A stretch of DNA of 64,000 bases from Carnobacterium divergens (GCF_900258435.1 NZ_LT992558.1:2416835-2480834), one strand, 5' to 3'; numbered from the stretch's first letter, positions 1-7,981 are shown. The notes: generated by a model not told the origin, from the sequence alone. Program-made: numbers and translations.

Positions 1-954
1 TGTTTGGTTAATCGTTCCTGTAATACTTTTATTCCCATGTTGCATTGTGTCGTTGATTACAGGAGGCTTAATAGCAAGTATTGGACAGCTTCCTAATCCC
101 ATTGAAGGGGTGTTGATGCTTCCTGCTTTTGTATTTCCTAAACCTATCGTTAAATTAATTCCTTGCGAAGCAGATGTCATCGTCCCTTTGATTGGATAAT
201 TGGTGCCGTTGATTGCTGGTGGGACGACAATTCCATTTTTATATAAAGCAACGGTATCAATTGACATATTTACAGACCACTCAATCAACAGCCCTAAACT
301 TAAACTTGTTTTTGGAAATGTAATCACTACCGCTGAAAGGCTTTCATTGTAAGTTAACGTAAAGCCTTTGTCTGTCGCTTGAATAGCTGCAGTACTTGTC
401 CCCCCTAAAATAGACTGGGTTGGATACGTCACATTCCCAGTTAAATTTTTTAAAAACAATGCTTGCTTAGCTGTGTTTCCAACTAATTGTGTTGCCATTT
501 CAGAAGGAATTTGAACGGCTAGGATTGGAACCGTATTCAATCCAACTGCTACTAATGGAACATATTTGTAATTAATCGTCGTTACACCTTGTCCACAAGC
601 TCCTGTTGTATAGTTTCCGGTTAGTGTACTTGTTCCAACATCTAAATCTAGAAGACGTGGACTGATTTGATTGGCATTGCTTTCAGTAATTATCGGTTCG
701 CTTCTAACTAGTTCATCGTTTTTTTGATTATTACTAAATTCTAACGGCGGTGCATCGCTTATTGCGTCAGAGGCGGAATTGGATGTGGGGGCTGTTGAGT
801 CAATCGGACAATTAGAATCTGGTTGGGTGGATAAAATTGTTTCATCTGTCTTTATTTCTTCATTTAAAGTAACTGCTTTCACAATATCTTGTAAATAAAA
901 AATCACTAAAGTTACTATCATGAAAATAACAATACTAAACTTTTTATTATTCAA
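1..954 (-). CDS. Secreted adhesin-like surface protein, N-terminal part (runs off the left edge)
   Basis: An open frame reads leftwards from a TTG at 954 to the edge without a stop, giving about 318 residues. The TTG follows AAAAGGGGCG at good spacing and starts a classic signal peptide: NNKK, a hydrophobic run, then about residue 30. An ATG at 921 would start inside the hydrophobic run, so TTG is preferred. Residues ~35-100 are rich in Ser, Asp, Pro and Glu, like a stalk. Residues ~105-300 have the beta-rich, Thr/Gly-rich look of adhesive domains in LPXTG or WxL proteins. Near the edge KPPVINDTMQHGNKSITGTI resembles the start of a bacterial Ig-like domain. The C-terminal anchor is outside the window, so the anchoring class is unknown. 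No homologue can be named from sequence alone. Confidence 0.75.
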   Translation of the reverse strand, partial: MNNKKFSIVIFMIVTLVIFYLQDIVKAVTLNEEIKTDETILSTQPDSNCPIDSTAPTSNSASDAISDAPPLEFSNNQKNDELVRSEPIITESNANQISPRLLDLDVGTSTLTGNYTTGACGQGVTTINYKYVPLVAVGLNTVPILAVQIPSEMATQLVGNTAKQALFLKNLTGNVTYPTQSILGGTSTAAIQATDKGFTLTYNESLSAVVITFPKTSLSLGLLIEWSVNMSIDTVALYKNGIVVPPAINGTNYPIKGTMTSASQGINLTIGLGNTKAGSINTPSMGLGSCPILAIKPPVINDTMQHGNKSITGTINQT

Positions 955-1242
955 AATTATCGCCCCTTTTAAAATAAATTTATCGTTTACACAGGCTGTA
1001 TATTGACTAAACAGATTATTCGTATGTAATCTTTAATAATTTTCTCATATTAATTTAAATTCATTCTAACCGAATTAAATTGATTTTGCACCTTTTATCC
1101 CTTGAGTTTATAATAAAAATTTATTCTATAAAAATATAGTCATTAAACCTAAATGTGTTGTTATGTATTTCACAAAAAAAATAAACTTACACCAAAATAA
1201 CCTAGTCATTATGTGTAAATTTATTTTATTTAACTTATCTAT
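955..1242. other. Gene-poor AT-rich spacer, 5' region of the adhesin
   Basis: No convincing ORF. The right half holds the NUDIX terminator (1178-1227). The left half must contain the leftward adhesin promoter, but no clear -35/-10 pair stands out. Confidence 0.5.
1178..1227 (-). terminator. Rho-independent terminator of the NUDIX gene
   Basis: Arms AAAATAAACTTACAC (1178-1192) and GTGTAAATTTATTTT (1213-1227) pair with one mismatch. On the minus strand the stem is followed by a run of T, directly downstream of the NUDIX stop. Confidence 0.7.
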
Positions 1243-1917
1243 CTATTTTTTCAACTTATTTTTTAGCACTTCTAGTGAATGTGTTTTGCCAAATAAAGTT
1301 TCCAAGTGAGGGGGTTTTTCCATTAAAAATAATTTTTTAAAACCACTACGAATAATCGCCTCATGGTCAAAGGCTAAAGGGGTCTTATCAGATTTTGTAT
1401 TCGTTAAATCAATCGTCATTTTTTGCTCATTTAAACTCAGCAGCAACTGTTCGCCTTGAAGGGACACATCAAACCACTGGGCTTCTTTTGCATCATCTCC
1501 TGCTGTTGCAGTAGGCATTGTTGGCAAAAGGGCTAAGTAGCTAATGGTAATGGTCCAGCCACGTGGATCACGATTAGGTTGGCTAAATGAACCTATTTCA
1601 TAAATAGCCTCTTTTGTTAATTCAATTCCAGTTTCTTCTCTTGTTTCTCTTAGACAGGTTGCTGTGGTCGCTTCTTGTTTGTCAACAAAACCTCCTGGCA
1701 GTGCCCAACAATTTCTAAAAGGGTTGGCTATTCTTTTGATTAATAGCATTTTAAGTTGATGCGCTTCTTTATCATAGCAAAGCATCACATTATCGACTGT
1801 AACAGAAGGTTTTTCATATTGAGGCAAGTCTTCATTGGCGTACCACTCTAAAAAATCAGCTTCTGGTGCCACTCGTTCATAGTAATATTTTTCTTCTGCT
1901 TTTGAGTTAAATTTCAT
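1243..1917 (-). CDS. NUDIX hydrolase, ADP-ribose pyrophosphatase-like
   Basis: 224 aa. The NUDIX signature is complete: from G76 (LPGGFVDK) with the catalytic block RETREETGI at residues ~90-98, matching GX5EX7REXXEEXGU. NUDIX enzymes hydrolyse nucleoside diphosphates linked to another group. The N-terminal lead-in and the C-terminal block HEAIIRSGFKKLF are typical of the ADP-ribose pyrophosphatase subgroup found in many lactobacilli. I do not see the winged helix that would make it an NrtR-type regulator, although the ~75 C-terminal residues could hide a degenerate one. Start: ATG after AAGGAAG with 7-nt spacing. It is monocistronic, with its own terminator at 1178-1227. Substrate not proven. 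Confidence 0.85.
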   Translation of the reverse strand: MKFNSKAEEKYYYERVAPEADFLEWYANEDLPQYEKPSVTVDNVMLCYDKEAHQLKMLLIKRIANPFRNCWALPGGFVDKQEATTATCLRETREETGIELTKEAIYEIGSFSQPNRDPRGWTITISYLALLPTMPTATAGDDAKEAQWFDVSLQGEQLLLSLNEQKMTIDLTNTKSDKTPLAFDHEAIIRSGFKKLFLMEKPPHLETLFGKTHSLEVLKNKLKK

Positions 1918-2042
1918 CTCTAAACTTCCTTTCTTTGTATCTCTCTCTCTTTAGTTTACTATACTTTTAAAGAATGTAACTAGTAAATAAAAATAGCACA
2001 TGATACAATTTTAACAATCCTCTATTAAAGGAGTTCTTATCA

Positions 2043-2900
2043 ATGAAAAAATTACTCACTTTTTTTATCCTACTTTTAATTTTTACAAGTGCTTGCACAG
2101 CCACTCCTAAAAAAAGCACCTTACCAAAACTAGCACTGGAAAATGAAATTCCAATCGTTGTCATTCATGGAAGTGGAGGCAATGAAGATTCATTTGATGC
2201 TTTTATTCAAAAATTAAACGACTTACCTGACCCTTCAACTGAAACATTAAAAGTAACAATTGATGGGGATGGTCAACTAGATTATCAAGGAACCCTCACT
2301 AAAGATGCTAAGCATCCAATTGTATCTATTGGGTTTGAAGAAAATAATGCGCCTATCGAGGATTGGAGCAAAGGGCTTCAAAAATTACTCACTCATTTGA
2401 AAAAAACGTATCAATTTCAGCAATTTGATGCGATTGGTTTTTCGAATGGCGGGTTAGCACTAACGGATTACGCTGAGGAGTATGACCAAAAAGAAGACGT
2501 TCCTCACTTACGCAAAATGGTTGTTTTAGGTGCTCCTTTTAATGAGCTCGATCCTGAGGACAATCAAGTAAATCTTGATTTTAAAGAGGTTCCTTTTCAA
2601 ACAGATGAGTTGAAATCGTATATCCGCAATCGCTCAAAGTTAAATCCACAATTAGCTGTCCTTTCGATTGCAGGCGATGATGGAAGTGGTAAAAAAACCG
2701 ATAGTATCGTTCCACTTGGCAGTGCTTTGTCGTCACGGTTAATTTTCCCAGAAAATGTCCATACTTATCTTGAAAAAATAACAACGGATACGCATATTGG
2801 ATTGGTTGATAATCAAGAGGTTGTGGGGTGGGTTCACCAATTTTTGATGGAGGATTCTACTTTGAGTAGGGAGAAAAGGATTGAATTGGTGGAAAACTAA
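2043..2900 (+). CDS. Lipoprotein alpha/beta hydrolase (DUF915-like)
   Basis: 285 aa. Residues 1-18 form a lipoprotein signal peptide with the lipobox TSAC (Cys18), so the protein should be anchored on the outer face of the membrane. The fold is alpha/beta hydrolase: an oxyanion-type HGSGG at 42-46, nucleophile elbow GFSNGG with Ser134, Asp220 in KTDSIVP and His251 in DTHIGL. This spacing fits the DUF915 family of cell-surface hydrolases in Firmicutes, whose substrates are mostly unknown. Start: ATG with AAGGAG 9 nt upstream. It has its own terminator at 2942-2972 and converges on the lipase cassette. Ester hydrolysis is inferred from the triad. Confidence 0.85.
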   Translation: MKKLLTFFILLLIFTSACTATPKKSTLPKLALENEIPIVVIHGSGGNEDSFDAFIQKLNDLPDPSTETLKVTIDGDGQLDYQGTLTKDAKHPIVSIGFEENNAPIEDWSKGLQKLLTHLKKTYQFQQFDAIGFSNGGLALTDYAEEYDQKEDVPHLRKMVVLGAPFNELDPEDNQVNLDFKEVPFQTDELKSYIRNRSKLNPQLAVLSIAGDDGSGKKTDSIVPLGSALSSRLIFPENVHTYLEKITTDTHIGLVDNQEVVGWVHQFLMEDSTLSREKRIELVEN

Positions 2901-2941
2901 AAAGAAAGACGTTCCTTTTTATGTAACTTCTTTCAGACTGT

Positions 2942-2972
2942 AGACGAACCTATGTATTTAATGGGTTTGTCT
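2942..2972 (+). terminator. Rho-independent terminator of the lipoprotein hydrolase gene
   Basis: AGACGAACC (2942-2950) pairs with GGTTTGTCT (2964-2972) and is followed on the plus strand by TTTTTATT. Confidence 0.75.
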
Positions 2973-3025
2973 TTTTTATTGTAAAAAAGTGACAAATCCT
3001 CTTGTCTCTTGAGGTGAGTAAAAAA

Positions 3026-3059
3026 AAGAGATAACAAATCACTAAAATTGTCCCTCTTA
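3026..3059 (-). terminator. Possible terminator of the lipase-toxin cassette
   Basis: Imperfect stem AAGAG...CTCTT with inner ACA/TGT pairing. On the minus strand it is followed by eight T. It lies just past the last gene of the cassette. Confidence 0.45.
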
Positions 3060-3076
3060 CCTAAAAAATTATGATT

Positions 3077-3343
3077 TTATAAATCATCAAATTGCTCAGT
3101 AGTTTGTTTAAATGTTTGTTCCGCTTGTTTAACCCATTGCCCTTTTGCTGAGGTTTTAAAACTGGATAGATAATTGGAACTTGTACTTTTTAATCCGCTC
3201 TTCTTTTCTTTTTCCATTTGATTCATCATTTGTTTACGATTTTCAGATGTTGCATGACTTTGACTAGCCACAAATGTTTGAATTAACTTTTTTTCAAGCT
3301 CTTTTCGTATATCCGCTAAACTTTCTTTTACTGCATCTATCAT
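3077..3343 (-). CDS. Small helical protein, candidate type VII secretion partner
   Basis: 88 aa, highly charged, no signal peptide, predicted all-helical. A polar middle (residues ~25-65) separates two helices, and a W sits in KGQWVKQAEQ near residue 70. Its size and position as the last gene of a lipase-toxin operon match the WXG100-like accessory proteins (Lap or Tla type) that help LXG or TslA-like effectors reach the type VII secretion channel. I cannot assign it to one DUF with certainty, because the canonical WxG turn is not obvious. It starts directly after the stop of the 121-aa gene (stop 3344-3346, start codon 3341-3343), so the two are translationally coupled. Function is inferred from context. 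Confidence 0.6.
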   Translation of the reverse strand: MIDAVKESLADIRKELEKKLIQTFVASQSHATSENRKQMMNQMEKEKKSGLKSTSSNYLSSFKTSAKGQWVKQAEQTFKQTTEQFDDL

Positions 3344-3709
3344 TTATACGTTCCTCTCTTTCCTTGCTAGTAAAATGTCCTCTTCATAGGTTGTTCTTTG
3401 TTTTTGATAAGAAAGCCTTTGTTCTTCTTGCTTATCATCTAGTTTATTTAATGTTTTTTTTACGACCATTTGACCTTCTTCTTGTGCTTCTTGAAGGAAT
3501 CTATAGGCTTGTTGCAAGGCTTCTGTCCCAGTAGCTTCTTCTTTTTTTGCCATATACCTCACATAATCAGCTAAACTTTCAACTTCCCTACGGAAGATTT
3601 GATTCTCATGATGAACATCCTGTATTGTTTCTTCTATTTGCTGTTTTTCTTTTCTATAGTCTGTTTCTAACACATCTAATTTTTTGGATAGCTCTTCTTC
3701 TTTTTCCAT
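3344..3709 (-). CDS. Coiled-coil protein, candidate type VII secretion partner (DUF3958-like)
   Basis: 121 aa, almost entirely heptad-type helix: charged repeats at the N-terminus (KEEELSKKLDVLETDYRKE) and again at the C-terminus, with no signal peptide. DUF3958-type proteins of this size and charge accompany WXG100-like partners beside LXG and TslA-like toxins. The family assignment comes from general character and context, not from a diagnostic motif. Its start codon overlaps the lipase stop by one base (TAATG), so it is probably co-translated with the lipase and co-produced for targeting. An alternative is a dedicated chaperone not linked to secretion. Confidence 0.6.
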   Translation of the reverse strand: MEKEEELSKKLDVLETDYRKEKQQIEETIQDVHHENQIFRREVESLADYVRYMAKKEEATGTEALQQAYRFLQEAQEEGQMVVKKTLNKLDDKQEEQRLSYQKQRTTYEEDILLARKERNV

Positions 3710-4929
3710 TACATACTCCTTATCTGATTAGCTAACTCTTGGTCTGTTTCAAGTTGTCTCTTAATTGAGTCGCCTATTTTCTGCAATAACTCATCATAAT
3801 TTCTACTTATCTTTGTAGCTTTTGCTAACTTTTCTTCGTATTCACGTACTGGTTCTCTTACGATGCTACTCTCTGTTGCATTCCCTCTAGCTAATGCCTC
3901 TATACACTCTCCATAAGATAAATGTGAACCTGTATTTTCAGCATTTGATCTGGTTGTTTTCCACAAATCTCCTGCATTTTTGATACCGTCTGTATACATT
4001 TGTTTGAGCTCTGCAATTTCACCATTGATTGTTTGTTTCATCCCTTGGGTAATTGCCATTGCTTCTGATGCATCAAGAAAAATCTCTTCTGAGCTAGAAA
4101 GACCACCACCGCTTTTCATAAAATTCTTTCTCATCATATCTATTGCAGATAACTGTTGAGTTACCCGATATTTTGCTAGTTGGAGACTGCCTTCTTTTGT
4201 GGCTTTAATGCTTCCATCTTTATTAAACTCATATCCACCCCACATATGTTGATCAATAAGTCCTACTTTTTGGGAATTTACTCTAATAATATTTCCTACT
4301 GACATTTTTCCTGAACCATAACCGATAGGAACAAGGTCTTTTGAATCCACATAGTTAAATAATTTGTTTAATTTTGTTAGGGCATCTGCTGTTGCTTGTT
4401 GTTTAGGGGATAGAACACCATAAATATTTGGCCCTTCATAAAAAAAGCCACCTGCAATACGTGAACTCTCTTTATCTGATAGATCTGAAACTGCATATTG
4501 CGCATTCATGGAACCTAGTGAGTGTCCATAAACAAATACTTGTGCATTTGGATATAATTCCATAGCATTTTTTAAGGTTTCAGCTGATGATTGCAATTGT
4601 GGCATTGCTACTGCTCCACCACCATTAGCCACTTGTATCCCGGTTGGAATATCATTTAGTAACCAGTCTTTTGCAGCATCTGATGATAACTCGAAAGAAG
4701 AACCACGATAAATTACCGTAACTTCTTTTACTTGGTTTCTTTGTTCGATTGATGCAGAGGTAGGACAATACTTGTCTGTAACAACAAAAGATTGTTCACC
4801 GGTGGGCTTATCATTAACTTGTGATACTCTTCCAACAGTAGTTTCTCCTCCATTCAAATCAATTTTACTATTTAATTGCAAATCATCATATTCTTTTCTA
4901 GCTAGTTCAACACGGTCTTTATCATTCAT
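3709..4929 (-). CDS. Lipase-domain effector with C-terminal helical (LXG-like) domain, TslA-like toxin candidate
   Basis: 406 aa from the ATG at 4929, which has GGAGG 9 nt upstream; an upstream in-frame start at 4989 lies inside the previous gene and is rejected. Residues ~60-260 form a class-3-lipase-like alpha/beta hydrolase: FVYGHSLGSMNAQ with nucleophile Ser137, Asp198 in DSKDLVP and His228 in LIDQHMW. Residues ~270-406 are long amphipathic helices without catalytic signs. There is no signal peptide. Staphylococcal TslA has this same reverse order: phospholipase first, LXG-like targeting domain last, secreted by the type VII system with two small partners. The two helical genes downstream and the membrane-anchored gene upstream fit that model. 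No secretion machinery is in the window. A cytosolic lipase is the alternative. Confidence 0.75.
   Translation of the reverse strand: MNDKDRVELARKEYDDLQLNSKIDLNGGETTVGRVSQVNDKPTGEQSFVVTDKYCPTSASIEQRNQVKEVTVIYRGSSFELSSDAAKDWLLNDIPTGIQVANGGGAVAMPQLQSSAETLKNAMELYPNAQVFVYGHSLGSMNAQYAVSDLSDKESSRIAGGFFYEGPNIYGVLSPKQQATADALTKLNKLFNYVDSKDLVPIGYGSGKMSVGNIIRVNSQKVGLIDQHMWGGYEFNKDGSIKATKEGSLQLAKYRVTQQLSAIDMMRKNFMKSGGGLSSSEEIFLDASEAMAITQGMKQTINGEIAELKQMYTDGIKNAGDLWKTTRSNAENTGSHLSYGECIEALARGNATESSIVREPVREYEEKLAKATKISRNYDELLQKIGDSIKRQLETDQELANQIRSM
4611..4740 (-). repeat. Lipase-gene segment duplicated at 5434-5563
   Basis: By eye this ~130-base stretch differs from 5434-5563 at only a handful of positions. 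It encodes the shared run from NQVKEVTVIYR to QVANGGGAV. The match stops abruptly at 4610, where the truncated copy changes to unrelated sequence. Confidence 0.85.
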
Positions 4930-5311
4930 TTTTATTATCCTCCAACTGGTCTGCCAATATACCAGAATAACTGATAGCTCCAGATTCAAGTTCTCCGTTT
5001 GATTTGTCTAAAGTAAAATTTATAACTAAATCACTACTTTTATTTATATTCAAAGTTACATTAATTCCTCCCATTGGATTGTGTTTAATACTTTTTTCAT
5101 TAATTTCATATGATTTGATAATTCCATAGCTACTAAATGCTTTTGGATCTATATTTTTTATTGTTTTTTCAAATACTTCTTTTGCCTCTTTACTATTCAC
5201 AATCTCAATCATTTTATCCTCTTGTTTCTTATTGTCTAACATAACCTTTCCTCCAATCCCAATTATAATAATCACAATAATCCCTATAACTACTAATAGT
5301 TTCTTCTTCAT
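4922..5311 (-). CDS. DUF1310-like membrane-anchored protein, candidate lipase immunity protein (copy A)
   Basis: 129 aa. One N-terminal membrane segment (residues ~4-24, mostly Ile/Val, no lipobox Cys), then an outward-facing domain. It contains IIKSYEI and KHNPMGGINV, the core I associate with DUF1310 proteins of streptococci and Listeria. Its 3' end overlaps the lipase start by 8 bases, so it is made just before or with the toxin. In S. aureus the TslA lipase is neutralised by an extracellular membrane-anchored lipoprotein (TilA); topology and gene order suggest the same role here (inference). Its first ~30 residues are almost identical to copy B, while the rest has diverged. Confidence 0.7.
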   Translation of the reverse strand: MKKKLLVVIGIIVIIIIGIGGKVMLDNKKQEDKMIEIVNSKEAKEVFEKTIKNIDPKAFSSYGIIKSYEINEKSIKHNPMGGINVTLNINKSSDLVINFTLDKSNGELESGAISYSGILADQLEDNKNE

Positions 5312-5433
5312 TTTCCACCTACTTCTATATTTATTAAACGAGTATATATAATAGATTAAACTTTAATTCTAATTACTATTTATTTTACCAAAATCACAAT
5401 AAAATAGATAGCGTTATAAGTATGGACATGTTA
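5205..5433 (-). repeat. Direct repeat, copy A: promoter region plus start of the DUF1310 gene
   Basis: Nearly identical to 6042-6270 (constant offset of 837). It covers the 5' part of the DUF1310 gene and ~122 bases upstream, so both copies carry the same presumed promoter and ribosome binding site (GTAGGTGG). Confidence 0.9.
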
Positions 5434-5764
5434 CTGCTCCTCCACCATTAGCCACTTGTATCCCGGTTGGGATATCATTTAGTAACCAGTCTTTTGCAGC
5501 ATCTGATGATAACTCAAAAGAAGAATCACGATAAATTACCGTAACTTCTTTTACTTGGTTTCTTTCAGATAAAGACGAAGTTGGAGATACATAATTATCT
5601 GTAATAACAAATGATTGTTCACCAGTGGACTTATCATTTACTTGAGATACATAACCTATCTTATTTTTCTCTTTTCCTATTTTTACTGGATCTGACTCTT
5701 TATATGAATTATATTCTTGTTCAGCTATTTCCATTCTTTGTTTATCAGTGTAATTATCACTCAT
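5414..5764 (-). pseudogene. Truncated second lipase-effector gene (N-terminal fragment)
   Basis: 116 aa. It aligns with residues 1-106 of the intact lipase: its N-terminal ~70 residues are diverged, and the run from NQVKEVTVIYR to VANGGGAV is nearly identical. It then switches to TCPYL and stops. The catalytic Ser, Asp and His and the whole helical domain are missing, so it cannot be an active lipase. The break falls exactly where the copied promoter repeat begins, which shows that a recombination event cut the gene. It follows copy B of the DUF1310 gene with no gap. It may still be translated, but I call it a remnant. Confidence 0.85.
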
Positions 5765-6148
5765 CTACTTCCCCTCCAATAATCTTTCTAAATCAGAAGA
5801 ATTTCCACCACCTTCATCAGTTAAATTCCCATTTTCATCTTTGTTGAGTGTGAAAAAAACATATAGATTCGATTTTTTATTAGCAAAAAGTGTTACATTT
5901 ATCCCACCCATAGGATTATGTTTGATACTTTTCTCATCAATCTCATATGATTTAATAATTCCTTCTTCTGTGAAGGCTTTTGAGTCAAGTACTTTTAAAC
6001 CATTTTCAAATACTTCTTTTGCTTCTTGACTATTCACAATATTAATCATTCTATCCTCTTGTTTCTTATTGTCTAACATAACTTTCCCTCCAATCCCAAT
6101 TATAATAATCACAATAATCCCTATAACTACTAGTAGTTTCTTCTTCAT
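5765..6148 (-). CDS. DUF1310-like membrane-anchored protein, candidate immunity protein (copy B)
   Basis: 127 aa. The N-terminal membrane anchor is essentially identical to copy A, and the exported domain shares GIIKSYEI and KHNPMGGINVTL. The region between and after these motifs differs clearly, for example an acidic, Gly/Asn-rich C-terminus. It is intact although its partner lipase is truncated. Retained 'orphan' immunity genes of this kind are common at polymorphic toxin loci, where they protect against toxins of related strains; that reading is inference. Start: ATG after GGTGGAAA. It shares the repeated upstream region with copy A. Confidence 0.7.
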   Translation of the reverse strand: MKKKLLVVIGIIVIIIIGIGGKVMLDNKKQEDRMINIVNSQEAKEVFENGLKVLDSKAFTEEGIIKSYEIDEKSIKHNPMGGINVTLFANKKSNLYVFFTLNKDENGNLTDEGGGNSSDLERLLEGK

Positions 6149-6270
6149 TTTCCACCTACTTCTACATTTATTAAACGAGTATATATAATAGATTAAACTT
6201 TAATTCTAATTACTATTTATTTTACCAAAATCACAATAAAATAGATAGCGTTATAAGTATGCCCATGTTA
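6042..6270 (-). repeat. Direct repeat, copy B: promoter region plus start of the DUF1310 gene
   Basis: Pairs with 5205-5433. Similarity ends at the shared CATGTTA (6264-6270). Beyond it copy B continues into unique DNA, while copy A continues into the truncated lipase. Confidence 0.9.
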
Positions 6271-6360
6271 GTTTTATATGTTCAAATTGCGATTTTTTCT
6301 CTAAATTTAGCCATAAAAAAAAGAGGTCGCAAGTATGGTTACTTACACCCCTAAAAAAAA

Positions 6361-6392
6361 GTGATAAACCTTATTATATTAAGGTTTATCAC
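6361..6392 (-). terminator. Terminator of the tRNA-Leu gene
   Basis: A perfect 13-bp stem GTGATAAACCTTA (6361-6373) / TAAGGTTTATCAC (6380-6392). On the minus strand it is followed by a run of T and lies 7 bases after the tRNA end. Confidence 0.85.
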
Positions 6393-6399
6393 TGAACTA

Positions 6400-6483
6400 T
6401 GCGGTCAAGAAGACTCGAACTTCCACCGGGAGAATCCCGACTGCCCCCTCAAGGCAGCGCGTCTGCCATTCCGCCATGACCGC
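6400..6483 (-). tRNA. tRNA-Leu (anticodon GAG)
   Basis: 84 nt. The acceptor stem is GCGGTCA/TGACCGC, with discriminator A at 6400. The anticodon arm CTGCC-TTGAGGG-GGCAG puts GAG at positions 34-36, reading CUC and CUU leucine codons. A long variable arm is present, as expected for a class II tRNA, and the T arm contains GTTCGAGTC. CCA is not encoded, so it must be added after transcription. It stands alone with its own terminator. Confidence 0.95.
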
Positions 6484-6545
6484 AGTTGCTTGTTTCTCTT
6501 TTTATTTTATAATAGGAATAAATCAAAGTCAATTTCTTTTAAAAC

Positions 6546-6579
6546 AAAGCGCTTGGAGGCAACTACCTTCAAGCGCTTT
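6546..6579 (-). terminator. Terminator of the MarR-MFS operon
   Basis: AAAGCGCTTG (6546-6555) and CAAGCGCTTT (6570-6579) form a perfect stem just past the MFS stop. Confidence 0.7.
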
Positions 6580-6583
6580 TGCT

Positions 6584-7981
6584 TTATTTGTTCTTTTTCA
6601 GCCCAAAACTTAAAATAAATCCAATCACAGCAATAACAAACATCAGTAAGAAGGCATTATGCCCTCCTTCAACCATCAATTGTTCTTTTGATAAATGGTT
6701 AGCGGAATCAGTTATTTTTTGTTGACTAGCTGTTAATAAGCCAGCTACTAATGAGGTTCCAATCGCACCAGAGACTTGTTGTAAAGTATTAATAATCGCG
6801 GTTCCATCTGAATTGTACTTTTGTGGCAATTGATTCAAAGCATTCGTTTGAGAAGGAACAAATACAAACGCTACACCAATCATTAGGAGCAAATACAAGC
6901 TGCCCATCAAAATCGTTGTTAATTGACTCGTAAACAGCACACATAGCCCTGTAGCAACAGCTAATAGAAAGGCTCCAAATGAAATAACAACCCGTGGCCC
7001 TGAACTGTCTAGAATTTTCCCAGCAATAGGTGCCAACATCGCACTGATGGCCGCTCCTGGCAACAGCATAAATCCTGCCACTGTCGCATTTACGCCAAAT
7101 ACACTTTCAGAAAAGGTCGGCAATAAAAAGGAATTTCCTAAAACAATCATCATCAATAAAAAGACTTGTAGTAACCCTAGCGTAAACATCGGAAACTTAA
7201 ACACAGCTAAATTAATCAATGGGACATCAATTTTAAGCTGACGGATTGAAAATAAGGCTAACCCAATCGCACCAATTCCTAAAGAACCCATAACCCCTAG
7301 ATGAAACCAACCAGTCTCACCTGCTAAACTAAAGCCGTAAATAATCCCTGAAAATGCAACAATTGATAACCCAATTGAAAGAAAATCAATCTTTTGTTTT
7401 TCAATTGTTGAAATTGATTGAATCGTTAAACTTCCGGCTACTAAGGCAATTACCAACAACGGCAATAAAATAAGAAAAATCGATTGCCAGCCAATTGACG
7501 TCACCACAAGCCCTCCATAAGTTGGTCCAATCGCAGGTGCAAAGCTCGTAACAAGTCCTGCAATCCCCATAATCACGCCCCGCTTATGCATTGGAATTAA
7601 AGCTAAAATTAAGTTAAACATCAACGGCAAGGAAATACCTGTGCCAATCGCTTGAATCAGACGACCTACTAATAGCATCGGAAAACTCGTTGCAAAGCCA
7701 CAAATAATCGTCCCTACAGTAAAAATCACTACTGCAGCTTGAAATAAGCGCTTTGTGGGATAACGTTTCACCAACATCGGTGAAATAGGAACTAAAATAG
7801 CGACGACTAATAAATAACCTGTTGTTAACCATTGAATCGTTGCACTTGTTACATTAAATTCTTTCATTAAGATTGGAAAAGCAACATTTAATGCCGTTTC
7901 CGAAACAATCCCCATAAAAGTCAACATCGCTGATGCGACAATCGCAATTAAGGTACTTACTTTAATTTTATCTGTTGTCAT
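6584..7981 (-). CDS. MFS drug efflux transporter, DHA2 (EmrB/QacA) family
   Basis: 465 aa with about 14 hydrophobic segments, the usual size for the 14-helix DHA2 drug:H+ antiporters. Family signs are NVAFPILMKEFN at the end of helix 1, IQWLTTGYLLV in helix 2, and the antiporter motif C region around LVTSFAPAIGPTYGGLV in helix 5. Its start overlaps the upstream MarR gene by 14 bases, so the two form one operon driven from 8533-8562. By analogy with such MarR-pump pairs it exports toxic, lipophilic compounds and is induced when they bind the repressor. Substrate not predictable; LmrB-type proteins are the closest comparison I can offer. Confidence 0.88.
   Translation of the reverse strand: MTTDKIKVSTLIAIVASAMLTFMGIVSETALNVAFPILMKEFNVTSATIQWLTTGYLLVVAILVPISPMLVKRYPTKRLFQAAVVIFTVGTIICGFATSFPMLLVGRLIQAIGTGISLPLMFNLILALIPMHKRGVIMGIAGLVTSFAPAIGPTYGGLVVTSIGWQSIFLILLPLLVIALVAGSLTIQSISTIEKQKIDFLSIGLSIVAFSGIIYGFSLAGETGWFHLGVMGSLGIGAIGLALFSIRQLKIDVPLINLAVFKFPMFTLGLLQVFLLMMIVLGNSFLLPTFSESVFGVNATVAGFMLLPGAAISAMLAPIAGKILDSSGPRVVISFGAFLLAVATGLCVLFTSQLTTILMGSLYLLLMIGVAFVFVPSQTNALNQLPQKYNSDGTAIINTLQQVSGAIGTSLVAGLLTASQQKITDSANHLSKEQLMVEGGHNAFLLMFVIAVIGFILSFGLKKNK

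Noticed and set aside
1967..2164. 65-aa minus-strand ORF
   Set aside because: Antisense to the lipoprotein signal peptide region of a well-supported hydrolase; no ribosome site.
4930..4989. Upstream start of the lipase gene (20 extra residues)
   Set aside because: That stretch lies inside the DUF1310 gene and lacks a ribosome site, while the ATG at 4929 has GGAGG at 9 bases.
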